Positions 42,627 to 51,115 of a stretch of 64,000 nt of DNA are shown here, in pieces. Each line of letters opens with the position of its first letter. Position 1 is the stretch's first letter. The position numbers and the translations under genes are program-made. The stretch is from an uncultured Bacteriovorax sp. (GTDB lineage Bacteria; Bdellovibrionota; Bacteriovoracia; Bacteriovoracales; Bacteriovoracaceae): positions 1 to 64,000 of the forward strand of contig CAMLKK010000003.1 in assembly GCA_946480715.1 (NCBI GenBank), written 5' to 3'. The notes under the pieces are model-generated. The model did no database searches, was not told the origin of the DNA, and was given only the letters and a program-made list of their open reading frames with translations.

Positions 42627-44206
42627 TTTTTTGATCTCGGTTTGCAATAAGGAAGTGAATGTGAAGAACAGTGGATGTTACCCATTCCTAAGTGAGCATA
42701 GTCCCAAGTCGCAATAAAATCAGATTTTACTTTGCGCTTTTTCATCTCACTGACCAGATAATCGCTGTAGGCGCTGTTACCTGCATCCGGGAAAAGAAGC
42801 GTTTCGTTCATAAGAACTGAGTTTGTTGGGTTAGGTAAGAAGGCATTTACGTTACCGTGAACTGGAAGTGTTCCCTTCCCAGAGGCATCTTTAATCAGCG
42901 GTCCGCCTTCGAAATAGTTAGGAACGTTGATAACATCAAAATAGCGTGCACATTGTGGAAGACGTGACAAAATTTTAGCTTTTATGAGCGCTACATCTTT
43001 ATCAATTGACTCCTGAATCGCTACATTGAGTTTTACGGTTTCAGGATCATTAACCATTTGTTCATGCATTTCTTCGTTCGTGACATTAGTAACGTTTGCT
43101 TCACACTCGTGTTTAAATGGACTTTTGTATTCTGCATTTGCCGTACTCATCAGCATTTCAGTGAATACCGTTTTCCCTTGTGCGCCACCCGATTGCTGTT
43201 TACGCGTTTTAGGATGAGTTCTACCTGCAGCGTTCATGTAATTGCAGAGTTTGAAATTAGTTAAATTATCTTCATTCGATCGCGAGTCTCGAAGATCTTC
43301 TAGATCTTCCTCTGATGTACTTGCAGGAAAATCAAAGAACGGTCTTTTGCTATATTGTTTGTCTTTCAATAGATCAAGTGCCTTCTGAGGACTTGCTGCC
43401 ATTAAAGAAAATTTACACTCACGAGGTCTTCCGTCTTCAATAAGATTTGGAACAATCTTAAAAATTTCATCGACGTGACCAACTGAAAGCCAAGAAACAT
43501 TTAAATTGATGATGTTCTCTTCTTTCCCACAGAAACTTTTCGTAAAATCTTTTCCTTGATTGTTTCCCGCTAGACAGAAACCACCGGGAGCACCTTCGAT
43601 GTTTCCACCCATTTCACCGCTGGCAAACGATTTGTAATCTGATCTGATGCTATCGCCTTCTTCAATTCCACATTGAGAGCCAGTAGCCGCCATTTGAGTT
43701 GTGGCATGCTTTTTCATGCGCACTGAATATGAATCGATGTGACGGACAACAGGCTTACCTGTTTTTAAATCTACAAATGATTCGAAATAATCTTGCTGCC
43801 AGGTATAGTTTGGCGACTTCATATGCGTTAACTGGCCAACAATTTTTTCAATTTGTTCTGGCTTAAGATTTTTCTTTTCCAGATCTGACCTAAGATTCTT
43901 TTTATAAAATTCAAACTCCGTTTCACTTGATAGCGCGAGCATGATTTGCGGAACATTGTCGTAGTCGTAACTTTTTACAATTGTATTGATGTAATTTTTC
44001 GTGACGGCCTGATGTTCTTTTGAAGGTGGTGGATTAATTTTAAAGCTTGGTCCATTACTCATGACAAAAGCTTGAGTGGGATAGGTTTCATCCAAAAGCG
44101 TAGTGCCTGAATCAGGACAAAGTGGCGCATTATTAGGAGGGCACTCCAAAGCTGCGGCCAGTGAAGGTAGTAACAGAAGACTTAATAAAATTTTTTGTTT
44201 TCTCAT
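42623..44206 (-). CDS. Secreted protein-arginine deiminase (PAD) family enzyme
   Basis: PAD enzymes convert protein arginine to citrulline. The 527-residue protein has a signal peptide (about residues 1-20) and all catalytic positions of the PAD C-terminal domain. Asp139 is in TWQQDYFESF, MGGNIEG matches the GNLE segment, His244 and Asp246 are in WLSVGHVDEIFKIVP, and Cys513 is in GNIHCSSHSLP. The central FLPNPTNSVLMN matches the PAD stretch before the last helices. Animal-type N-terminal calcium domains are missing. It is co-translated with a small secreted protein. The ATG at 44206 is chosen over a TTG at 44224. Confidence 0.82.
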   Translation of the reverse strand: MRKQKILLSLLLLPSLAAALECPPNNAPLCPDSGTTLLDETYPTQAFVMSNGPSFKINPPPSKEHQAVTKNYINTIVKSYDYDNVPQIMLALSSETEFEFYKKNLRSDLEKKNLKPEQIEKIVGQLTHMKSPNYTWQQDYFESFVDLKTGKPVVRHIDSYSVRMKKHATTQMAATGSQCGIEEGDSIRSDYKSFASGEMGGNIEGAPGGFCLAGNNQGKDFTKSFCGKEENIINLNVSWLSVGHVDEIFKIVPNLIEDGRPRECKFSLMAASPQKALDLLKDKQYSKRPFFDFPASTSEEDLEDLRDSRSNEDNLTNFKLCNYMNAAGRTHPKTRKQQSGGAQGKTVFTEMLMSTANAEYKSPFKHECEANVTNVTNEEMHEQMVNDPETVKLNVAIQESIDKDVALIKAKILSRLPQCARYFDVINVPNYFEGGPLIKDASGKGTLPVHGNVNAFLPNPTNSVLMNETLLFPDAGNSAYSDYLVSEMKKRKVKSDFIATWDYAHLGMGNIHCSSHSLPYCKPRSKK

Positions 44207-44260
44207 ATCTCTCAAGCATATCAAATGTTAGCGACTTAAAAATGCGGGTAAAAATGACCA

Positions 44261-44294
44261 AAAAAAAGGCCTCATTTCTGAGGCCTTCTTTTTT
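44261..44294 (-). terminator. Terminator of lon
   Basis: AAGGCCTCA and TGAGGCCTT form a 9-bp stem around TTTC, followed on the minus strand by T7. The other side also has a T-run, so it may work in both directions. Confidence 0.9.
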
Positions 44295-44315
44295 ATGGAT
44301 TCTTCCAAGGACAAT

Positions 44316-46724
44316 TTAGTTAGCAACTTCCATTGAGCGGTCGCCATCAACTACTTTTAAGCCCACAACCTGCATGAATTTTTCTGGTTGGTTAAGCTCA
44401 AGAGCAATTTTTAAAACTTGTTCTACGTGATCACATGGATGGATTTCTAATCCTTCCTGAATTTCCTGAGGAACTTCAGCAAGATCTTTAACGTTCTTAG
44501 CTGGGATCACGACAGTTTTTACACCAGCGTGTTTTGCAGCAAGAAGTTTTTCTTTCAATCCACCGATTGGAAGAACACGTCCACGAATCGTCACTTCTCC
44601 TGTCATAGCAACGTTTTGATGAACTGGAATTCCAGTGATCGCACTTGTAAGTGCCGTTACCATTGTTACACCAGCTGAAGGTCCATCTTTCGGAGTTGCT
44701 CCTTCTGGTACGTGAATGTGAATATCGTTTTTGTTATACCAATCAGCTCCAATTCCTAGTCTGCTTGAGATTGATCTCACATAGCTAAGAGCTGCTTTCG
44801 CTGACTCTTGCATAACTTCACCAAGCTTACCCGTGATCTGGATTTTACCAGTCCCTTCTACAGTCACAACTTCAATGTGGAGAAGTTCACCACCAACTGA
44901 AGTCCAAGCAAGACCGTTTACAAGTCCAACTTGTGCTCCTGCTTCGATATCAGTGCTATCGAATCTTCTAGGGCCTAAGTATTTTGGAAGTTGTTTTGAA
45001 GTCACATTAAATTTCTTCCCTGCTTGAACTTCTTTAGTAACAACTTCAGTAGCAATTTTTCTAACAACAGTATTCAGTAGTCTTTCGAATTCACGAACAC
45101 CAGCTTCTTTTGACCAGCCACGGATGATATCCGTCATTGCTGAGTCACCAATTTGAACTTCGTGCTCTGTTAATCCGTTCGTCTTTACTGCTTTTTTCAG
45201 TAAGTAACGTTTCCCAATTTCCAGTTTCTCTTGTGGAGTGTAACCAGAAAGGTGGATGATCTCCATACGGTCACGTAGTGGACCAGGGATCTTAGAGAGA
45301 TCGTTCGCTGTCATGATGAACATAACTTTAGAAAGATCGTACTCTACTTCAATATAGTGATCAGAGAAGTTTTTGTTTTGCTCTGGATCTAGAACCTCAA
45401 GCATTGCTGCTGCAGGATCGCCACGCATATCAGATGACATTTTATCAATCTCATCAAGAAGGATAAGTGGATTTGATGTTCCTGCTTTTTTCAGGGCCAT
45501 CATGATTTTACCCGGCATTGCTCCAACGTAAGTTCTTCTGTGTCCGCGGATTTCAGATTCATCACGTACGCCACCAAGAGCGATTCTGTGGAATGAACGA
45601 CCAAGAGACTCAGCAAGTGATTTTGCAATCGATGTCTTACCTACTCCCGGAGGACCAGATAGACATAGAATTGTTCCTTTTCCTTCTTCTTTTAGAAGTG
45701 AACGAACAGCTAGGTATTCAACAATTCTTTCTTTAACATCTTTCATTCCGTAGTGATGATCGTCTAAGATTTCCTTAGCTCTCGCTACAGAGTTATTGTC
45801 AGTCGTGTATTCATCCCAAGGAAGTGAAAGCATCCAATCAACATAGTTTCTCACTACTGCTGATTCAGCTGACATTGGAGACATTGACTTAAGTTTTTTA
45901 AGTTCTTTAGCTGTCTTCTCACGAGCTTCTTCCGGCATTTTCTTAGCAGCTAACTTCTCTTCCATTTCCTGGATATCAGTTTTGCCGTCATCTTTTTGGC
46001 CAAGCTCTTTTTGAATCGCATTCATCTGCTCATTCAAATAGTATTCTTTTTGAGACTTTTCCATTTGCGTTTTTACACGCGTGCGGATTCTTCTTTCAAC
46101 ATTGATGATTTCGATTTCACCTTGCATTTTTTCAAGAAGAAGTTCAAGTCTGCGACCTACTTCTACTGCTTCAAGGATTTCTTGCTTCTCAGCGATTTTC
46201 ATCGTGAGGTGAGCAACCATAATATCAGCTAGTCTTGAAGGATCAGTAATGGAAGAAATGCTCATCAGAAGTTCAGGAGGAATTCTCTTATTAAGCTTCA
46301 CATACTGTTCAAAGATTCCTTTGATGCTTCTGATAGTAGCTTCTAGAGTGACTGGATCCTTAGTTTCAGATACGCATTTCTCCACTGCCGCGAAATAACC
46401 TTCGGGACCAGATTCGAATGATTTAATTTTTGCTCTGTATTTCCCTTCAATTAATACTTTTACAGTATTGTCCGGTAGACGAAGCATTTGAATGATATTA
46501 ACGACCACACCCACTTCGTAAATATCTTCACGATCTGGATTAAGAACGCTGGCGTCCTTTTGTGTGACTAAGAAAATTTCATTATTGTTTCGTTGGGCTT
46601 CTTCAAGAGCTGAGATCGATTTTTCTCTCCCCACGAACAGAGGTACTACCATGTGTGGGAAAATGATCATGTCCCTCAATGGAAGAAGTGGGAACTTTTT
46701 AGACTCGGACCAGGCTTGCGACAT
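44316..46724 (-). CDS. lon: ATP-dependent protease Lon
   Basis: Degrades damaged and short-lived regulatory proteins in the cytosol. The 802 residues have the N-terminal Lon substrate domain (LPLLPLRDMIIFPHMVVPLFVGR-type start), Walker A GPPGVGKTSIA, Walker B ILLDEIDKM, and the C-terminal protease with Ser in PKDGPSAGVTM and Lys in GGLKEKLLAAK. The ATG has AGGAGG upstream. The 5' region holds an inverted repeat (46760-46794). This is LonA type by the long N-domain. Confidence 0.97.
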   Translation of the reverse strand: MSQAWSESKKFPLLPLRDMIIFPHMVVPLFVGREKSISALEEAQRNNNEIFLVTQKDASVLNPDREDIYEVGVVVNIIQMLRLPDNTVKVLIEGKYRAKIKSFESGPEGYFAAVEKCVSETKDPVTLEATIRSIKGIFEQYVKLNKRIPPELLMSISSITDPSRLADIMVAHLTMKIAEKQEILEAVEVGRRLELLLEKMQGEIEIINVERRIRTRVKTQMEKSQKEYYLNEQMNAIQKELGQKDDGKTDIQEMEEKLAAKKMPEEAREKTAKELKKLKSMSPMSAESAVVRNYVDWMLSLPWDEYTTDNNSVARAKEILDDHHYGMKDVKERIVEYLAVRSLLKEEGKGTILCLSGPPGVGKTSIAKSLAESLGRSFHRIALGGVRDESEIRGHRRTYVGAMPGKIMMALKKAGTSNPLILLDEIDKMSSDMRGDPAAAMLEVLDPEQNKNFSDHYIEVEYDLSKVMFIMTANDLSKIPGPLRDRMEIIHLSGYTPQEKLEIGKRYLLKKAVKTNGLTEHEVQIGDSAMTDIIRGWSKEAGVREFERLLNTVVRKIATEVVTKEVQAGKKFNVTSKQLPKYLGPRRFDSTDIEAGAQVGLVNGLAWTSVGGELLHIEVVTVEGTGKIQITGKLGEVMQESAKAALSYVRSISSRLGIGADWYNKNDIHIHVPEGATPKDGPSAGVTMVTALTSAITGIPVHQNVAMTGEVTIRGRVLPIGGLKEKLLAAKHAGVKTVVIPAKNVKDLAEVPQEIQEGLEIHPCDHVEQVLKIALELNQPEKFMQVVGLKVVDGDRSMEVAN

Positions 46725-46759
46725 AGTACCTCCTGCACTACTTGTTTTCTTCTCTTATC

Positions 46760-46794
46760 GTTCTCAGGGTCACTTCTTGACGTCCTCAGAGAAC
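46760..46794 (-). promoter_or_regulatory. Inverted repeat in the lon 5' region
   Basis: GTTCTC (46760-46765) pairs with GAGAAC (46789-46794), and inside it GTCA pairs with TGAC around CTTCT, giving a long interrupted hairpin 36-70 nt upstream of the lon start. It is not a CIRCE element. It could be an operator or a structured 5' UTR. The remaining bases up to 46995 show nothing else certain. Confidence 0.4.
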
Positions 46795-46995
46795 CATAGG
46801 GTCTAATAAAATCATGACATGAAAAATGCTTATCTTGCAAAATAAAAGAAATGGTACAAATTGCTTTTTTTCCCTGCAATTATAAACACATCTTACTCAA
46901 TCACCCTGCTAACCGTAGGTATTTTCAAGCATGGTTGATAGGGGCACTTTGTAAGAAAGTGTAAGTTTAAAAAATTAAAGTAAAAAATTACCCGA

Positions 46996-47430
46996 CTATT
47001 TTGTATTTTTTGGTATCAAATTGGGGATTTGAGAGGCGCTATATGTAATGTTTCCATGGGGATCAATGATCATCGTGCGAGGAAGTTCATTCACTCCTAA
47101 TTTTTTAGAAATTTCCTTAGAGCTGTCTTCGAGAATTGTGAATGAAAAAGGATGTTTTCGAAGTAGTTTTTTAATCTGCTCTTTTGTATCACCTGCATTG
47201 ATAGCAACAAAGAGAACATCGGGATTATTGGTCTTCATTTCATTAAGCGCAGGCATCTCTTTGATGCAGGCAAGGCACCAGCTGGCGAAAAAATTAAGAA
47301 CAACAGTTTTTCCTCTCGCCTCTTGAATCTTAAAAGATTTATTTTCTCCATGAATCGGTAATTCAAAATCCGCAATAACAGCAGCATTGATTTGAGTTGA
47401 AAATAAAAGTGCCAATAAAATTGTTTTCAT
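46996..47430 (-). CDS. Secreted TlpA/ResA-like thioredoxin-fold protein
   Basis: About 144 residues: a signal peptide (MKTILLALLFSTQINA), then a thioredoxin fold with NFFASWCLACIKEMPALN, a CxxC redox pair typical of TlpA-type periplasmic thiol-disulfide proteins, and the cis-Pro motif in ELPRTMIIDPHG. It overlaps apbE by 4 nt and ends the DUF4266-DUF3570-ApbE cluster. It may keep a cysteine partner such as the DUF4266 lipoprotein reduced. The longer open frame upstream is not needed. Confidence 0.88.
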   Translation of the reverse strand: MKTILLALLFSTQINAAVIADFELPIHGENKSFKIQEARGKTVVLNFFASWCLACIKEMPALNEMKTNNPDVLFVAINAGDTKEQIKKLLRKHPFSFTILEDSSKEISKKLGVNELPRTMIIDPHGNITYSASQIPNLIPKNTK

Positions 47431-48374
47431 TTTGATTCTCCTTGCATGTATTGCAGAGCCATTTCTGACATTAAAACATTTCCATTTTGAGCGACTAGAA
47501 ATCCCGCCCATCTTTTTTTATTCAACCATTCAAGTGAAGCGGTTAACCCTAAAATCATCATCGTCGTGGCCGCAAGATCTGCGTCCAGCGCTGTTTCCGT
47601 CAAGATTGTACTACTCACGATTCCTTCTGTCGGATTTCCCGTTCGAGGATCAATAATGTGATGATAGCGTTTGTTAAGTTCCGGACGACGAATGTAATTG
47701 ATGTAATCCCCAGATGTCGCCAGCGCTCCGTTTCTTAATTGAATGTATCCTATTTTTTTATTCTCATCCGGACTGAAAGGATTTTTTATTCCTAATCGCC
47801 ATGGTCTCGGTGCTTCGGAAGAGGAATGCACTCGAATATCGCCTGATCCATCAACCATAAAATTAACGAGACCTTTGTTTAACAAAAAATTATAGAGTTT
47901 ATCAACGGCGTACCCTTTACCGATTCCTCCCAAACCTATCTGCATTTTTTCGTGTGGGAGAAATATACTCAGTTCGTTTTCATTGAATTGGATTTTTTTA
48001 TAATCGACAAACTGACTTCGCTCTTTAACTAATTCCGGAGAAGGCAATTCACCACTGGCACGCGCCTCTCTCCATAATTTTCCAACGCTCGCATAACTAA
48101 TATCAAAGGCACCAGTAGTTTCGTCTGAAAAAGCATTGGCCTTTTTAATGAGATGAAACGTTTCTTCGTCTACCACAACAGCCGACTTTCCTGCTTGCTT
48201 ATTGATTTGGTTAAAGGGTGAATCTTTAAAATCAGTTAATCGATTTTCAAGATCAGCGATCAGATCAAAACCTTCATTGATGAGTCTCGAATGAAACTCT
48301 GATTGATTACTCCAAGTTGTGACAGAGAATTGTCCACCCATCAACGGTCGATGAATGATGAGTGGAGCTGTCAT
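47427..48374 (-). CDS. apbE: FAD:protein FMN transferase (ApbE)
   Basis: Attaches FMN covalently to Ser/Thr of target proteins. The 315 residues have LMGGQFSVTTW, FNQINKQAG, GGIGKGYAVDKLYNFL, VDGSGDIRV, ATSGDYINYI, HHIIDPRTGNP and the C-terminal LDADLAATTMMILG metal/FAD residues. ApbE is usually a periplasmic lipoprotein, but no signal peptide or lipobox is visible here, which is unusual. It starts 1 nt inside the DUF3570 stop and overlaps the TlpA-like gene by 4 nt. Confidence 0.92.
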   Translation of the reverse strand: MTAPLIIHRPLMGGQFSVTTWSNQSEFHSRLINEGFDLIADLENRLTDFKDSPFNQINKQAGKSAVVVDEETFHLIKKANAFSDETTGAFDISYASVGKLWREARASGELPSPELVKERSQFVDYKKIQFNENELSIFLPHEKMQIGLGGIGKGYAVDKLYNFLLNKGLVNFMVDGSGDIRVHSSSEAPRPWRLGIKNPFSPDENKKIGYIQLRNGALATSGDYINYIRRPELNKRYHHIIDPRTGNPTEGIVSSTILTETALDADLAATTMMILGLTASLEWLNKKRWAGFLVAQNGNVLMSEMALQYMQGESK

Positions 48375-49534
48375 TAAAAAGCGAGTCCTACACCGGTTTG
48401 AACAAGAAGATAGTCCATGTCGTTATTTCTTGTCGTCCAGTAAGCTCCAATGTTCCAGTCGACTTCAGCTTTGTAGCCCCACTTCTCGACTTCGTAACCC
48501 CCACGATTAAAGTGAACACCAAATCGATGAGAAGCAAAATGCGCAAGATCTGAATCAGCTGTCATGAGTGACTGAGGAGTGGCAAAAACATCACGATAAA
48601 ATTCTGCCGCTGTCTGAGTGTGGTAGCGATAAGAAGGCATTAGGAAACTGTCGCCCTCATTAAAACTCATCCGCAATCCAACTTCCGGCGAGTGCGCTTT
48701 GATTTTCCAGTCGTCAGTATAATAGCGATAGGCCACATGAACGGCGACATCATCACTGAAACCATGAACCCATTTAGAGCTAACGGCATGACGAGTGCGA
48801 GACGATGGAAGTCTTTCGCCTTGACGTTGAAACGGATCAGTCGCTTCAGAGAGAACACGAACCTTACTTGTAATATTATTCAAATAACCATTCATGCCAA
48901 TGTAAGTGTACCCCACTTGAAGAAGATCACTTTCAGTTAAGAGCTGTGCTCCAGAGAGATCAACAGAATGAATCACACGTCCTTTAAACTCAGTTGTCTT
49001 CTGTGTTCTTAAATCAAAATCTTTTGCTTGATCCAAAAAAACTTGAGGTGAAAGTGAAAGCGTAAAATTGTCTTCGGCAAATGAACGAACAAGCGTTCCA
49101 CCAAAATTCAGAGACTGATAATCGTACTCACTTGAAACACCTAGGCGAGTCGACCAGTTATTTTGTTCATTTCCTTTTTTGTAACCAAGTTGTCCGGCAA
49201 CACGAGCTTGATTTTTAATACCTGCGCCCGAAGCACCAGTCTTTCCATCGAGGGCCGTATCTGAAGCAGCTGTCCAAGCATCGAGAATAAATTGCGCCGA
49301 AATGTCTGTGTCTTCATTTACATTCGCTGCCACAAAAATCATCGGGGCCACGACTGTTAGATTTTCTGTTCCAGAGTTATCGTAAACTTGTTTTCCCTGA
49401 TCACTGTTTTGATCAAGAACGTTGAGAAGAAATTTAAACTTTGAGAGTTCCATCGCCTGCGAAGCCTGGCCACATAAGGCCCCCAGACCTATTAAAAGAG
49501 GCTTTAAAGGCTTTCTGAGTCTAATTGCACCCAC
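48374..49534 (-). CDS. DUF3570 outer-membrane-like protein
   Basis: About 386 residues with a signal-like N-terminus (IRLRKPLKPLLIGLGALCGQASQA). The rest is a beta-strand-rich barrel ending in phenylalanine (GVGLAF), with the DUF3570 opening KFLLNVLDQNSDQGKQVYDNSGTENL-type sequence. The best start is GTG at 49534 with AGGAGG 5 nt upstream; GTG at 49540 is also in frame. It overlaps the DUF4266 gene by 14 nt. The family is tied to DUF4266 and ApbE in many genomes and may be an outer-membrane pore or scaffold. Confidence 0.85.
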   Translation of the reverse strand: MGAIRLRKPLKPLLIGLGALCGQASQAMELSKFKFLLNVLDQNSDQGKQVYDNSGTENLTVVAPMIFVAANVNEDTDISAQFILDAWTAASDTALDGKTGASGAGIKNQARVAGQLGYKKGNEQNNWSTRLGVSSEYDYQSLNFGGTLVRSFAEDNFTLSLSPQVFLDQAKDFDLRTQKTTEFKGRVIHSVDLSGAQLLTESDLLQVGYTYIGMNGYLNNITSKVRVLSEATDPFQRQGERLPSSRTRHAVSSKWVHGFSDDVAVHVAYRYYTDDWKIKAHSPEVGLRMSFNEGDSFLMPSYRYHTQTAAEFYRDVFATPQSLMTADSDLAHFASHRFGVHFNRGGYEVEKWGYKAEVDWNIGAYWTTRNNDMDYLLVQTGVGLAF

Positions 49535-49727
49535 AACCACCTCCTACTGCTGACGAGCCTCCCGCGGCGCCCTCACGATACGAATTCACTTCATTCAAAA
49601 AAGTGGTTTCTTCTGGTGTTGGGTCAAGTTGCATTACTCGAGAGGCCATACGACCACGGTCGATTTGTTTGACGTTAGCGCAGGAAGATAAAAATAGCAT
49701 CGCAGTGATAAGCATTAAGGTTTTCAA
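49521..49727 (-). CDS. DUF4266 small lipoprotein
   Basis: The 68-residue lipoprotein has lipobox LSSC (Cys16) and the DUF4266 core QIDRGRMASRVMQLDPTP. It ends in a glycine-rich tail with a C-G-C-N terminus (Cys65 and Cys67). The tail could bind metal or carry a cofactor; the neighbouring ApbE suggests flavin, but no standard ApbE target motif is certain. The start codon is TTG (49727) with GGAG 6 nt upstream; ATG at 49715 would leave too short a signal. It is first in the four-gene operon. Confidence 0.85.
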   Translation of the reverse strand: MKTLMLITAMLFLSSCANVKQIDRGRMASRVMQLDPTPEETTFLNEVNSYREGAAGGSSAVGGGCGCN

Positions 49728-49859
49728 AATCTACTCCATCATAAATTGAATGCATAAACACTAGGCCCAATTTATTTTTTTGTAAATGATGTTGCTTCTC
49801 TAGCATCGCTGATAAAAATTAGGTAAGCCCTTCTGGGAACTTAAGCGAGGAGTACATCT

Positions 49860-50717
49860 ATGCACAACAATATGCCCCTTCCTGCAGAATGGACTAAATG
49901 GGTTGAAGAAAATCTTGCTCGCGGCTGTTCACATGAATCGCTTATTGAAAAATTACTTGAAAATCATTTTGATCCCAACGTCGCCCTAAAAAGCGTTGAG
50001 CAGATCGCCGTGGATCTTCAGTCACCAGAAGATTTTGTCGAAATGCCTTTTCATTATGTCTATGAAAGGCCCCGCATTTCTTTCACTGGAAATTCGTTGC
50101 AAACTGAAGATCGCGAAGTGCGTGTTTCATTTCGATTGGAAAGACCAGTTGTCGTCCTCTTAGATGATCTTTTAAGCGAAGATGAATGTGACGAACTTAT
50201 TCGCCTTTCAGAAGCTAAACTCACCCGCTCGGCAATCGTTGATCCAATCACAGGAAAAAGTGAAGTCATCGAAGCTCGCAGCAGCTACGGAACTTATTTC
50301 ACACTCAATGAAAATGATTTCATTACAAAACTTGATAAAAGAATATCTACGGTCATGAACTGTCCGATGGAAAATGGTGAGGGCCTGCAAATTCTCAACT
50401 ACAATGTCGGAGGTGAATACAAACCTCACTTCGATTATTTTCCAAAAGACGAATCCGGCAGTGCACCTCACCTCACACGAGGAGGCCAGCGAGTGAGCAC
50501 TCTCATTATTTATCTGAGTGATGTTGAAGAAAGTGGTGAAACAATTTTTCCATCAATAGGATTAACAGTCACACCCAAAAAAGGTTCTGCACTTTATTTT
50601 GAATACTGTAACAGCTTAGGACAAGTTGATCCGCTCACTCTCCATGGAGGAAATCCGGTTAAAAAGGGATCGAAGTGGATTGCAACGAAGTGGATGCGAG
50701 AGCATAAATTTCAATAA
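49860..50717 (+). CDS. 2OG-Fe(II) oxygenase, prolyl 4-hydroxylase-like
   Basis: Hydroxylates proline or related residues using oxygen, Fe(II) and 2-oxoglutarate. The 285-residue protein has a helical N-terminal part (1-95), then VVVLLDDLLSEDECDELI. The catalytic fold has the HxD iron pair in YKPHFDYFPK, the GGQRVSTLIIYLSDV strand, the distal His in PLTLHGGNPVKKGSKW and the 2OG-binding lysine following it. There is no signal peptide, so the target is cytosolic. GAGGAG precedes the ATG. Confidence 0.88.
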   Translation: MHNNMPLPAEWTKWVEENLARGCSHESLIEKLLENHFDPNVALKSVEQIAVDLQSPEDFVEMPFHYVYERPRISFTGNSLQTEDREVRVSFRLERPVVVLLDDLLSEDECDELIRLSEAKLTRSAIVDPITGKSEVIEARSSYGTYFTLNENDFITKLDKRISTVMNCPMENGEGLQILNYNVGGEYKPHFDYFPKDESGSAPHLTRGGQRVSTLIIYLSDVEESGETIFPSIGLTVTPKKGSALYFEYCNSLGQVDPLTLHGGNPVKKGSKWIATKWMREHKFQ

Positions 50718-50890
50718 ATTTTTCAAAAAAGGGAGGATTTCTCCACCCCCAAGCTCTAAAACAATTTCCATAACAATTTTAAAATTATTGCTAGTAATTT
50801 AAAAAACAGGATCAACAGTTCTAGAACTTTCAAAACCTTGAGCATCCTTGCCTCCAAAGAAGGGCCTTCATTGGCCATGGAGCTCTCGGC

Positions 50891-50918
50891 TTGAAAAAAT
50901 TTCGATTTATGTTAAGAT
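50891..50918 (+). promoter_or_regulatory. Promoter of the sRNA candidate
   Basis: TTGAAA and TAAGAT are separated by 16 nt, predicting a start near 50925 just ahead of a two-hairpin segment with a terminator. Confidence 0.45.
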
Positions 50919-50924
50919 TTTTTA

Positions 50925-51002
50925 TCCCCCAAGCCCAGGTTTGCTAGACCTGCGTGGGACTTTCAAAACCTTAAAACCCCTCTTATCACGAGGGGTTTTT
51001 TA
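50925..51002 (+). ncRNA. Small RNA candidate, about 75-78 nt
   Basis: The 398-base gap between the oxygenase gene and clpX holds no convincing ORF. This part has a promoter, a hairpin (CAGGT/ACCTG closed outside by CCC/GGG), a single-stranded ACTTTCAAAACCTT and a terminator. The same 14-nt single-stranded motif occurs at 50826-50839, and CCCCCAAGC occurs in front of both copies (about 50744 and 50926), as if a unit had been duplicated. No known sRNA family is recognised. Confidence 0.45.
50973..51002 (+). terminator. Rho-independent terminator of the sRNA candidate
   Basis: AAAACCCCTC and GAGGGGTTTT form a 10-bp stem around TTATCAC and are followed by TTATT. Confidence 0.85.
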
Positions 51003-51055
51003 TTCGCTTTTAAAGTTTAGAATTTTCTATTTTTTTTCAACTATGAATTTAAGAC

Positions 51056-51080
51056 AAAAAAAATGCAGCCGAAGCTGCAT
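51056..51080 (-). terminator. Terminator of clpX
   Basis: On the minus strand ATGCAGC and GCTGCAT enclose a TTCG tetraloop and are followed by T7, 36 nt after the clpX stop. Confidence 0.93.
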
Positions 51081-51115
51081 TCCTTTTGGTTCAATTTGTG
51101 TTTTTAGTAGAAGAC

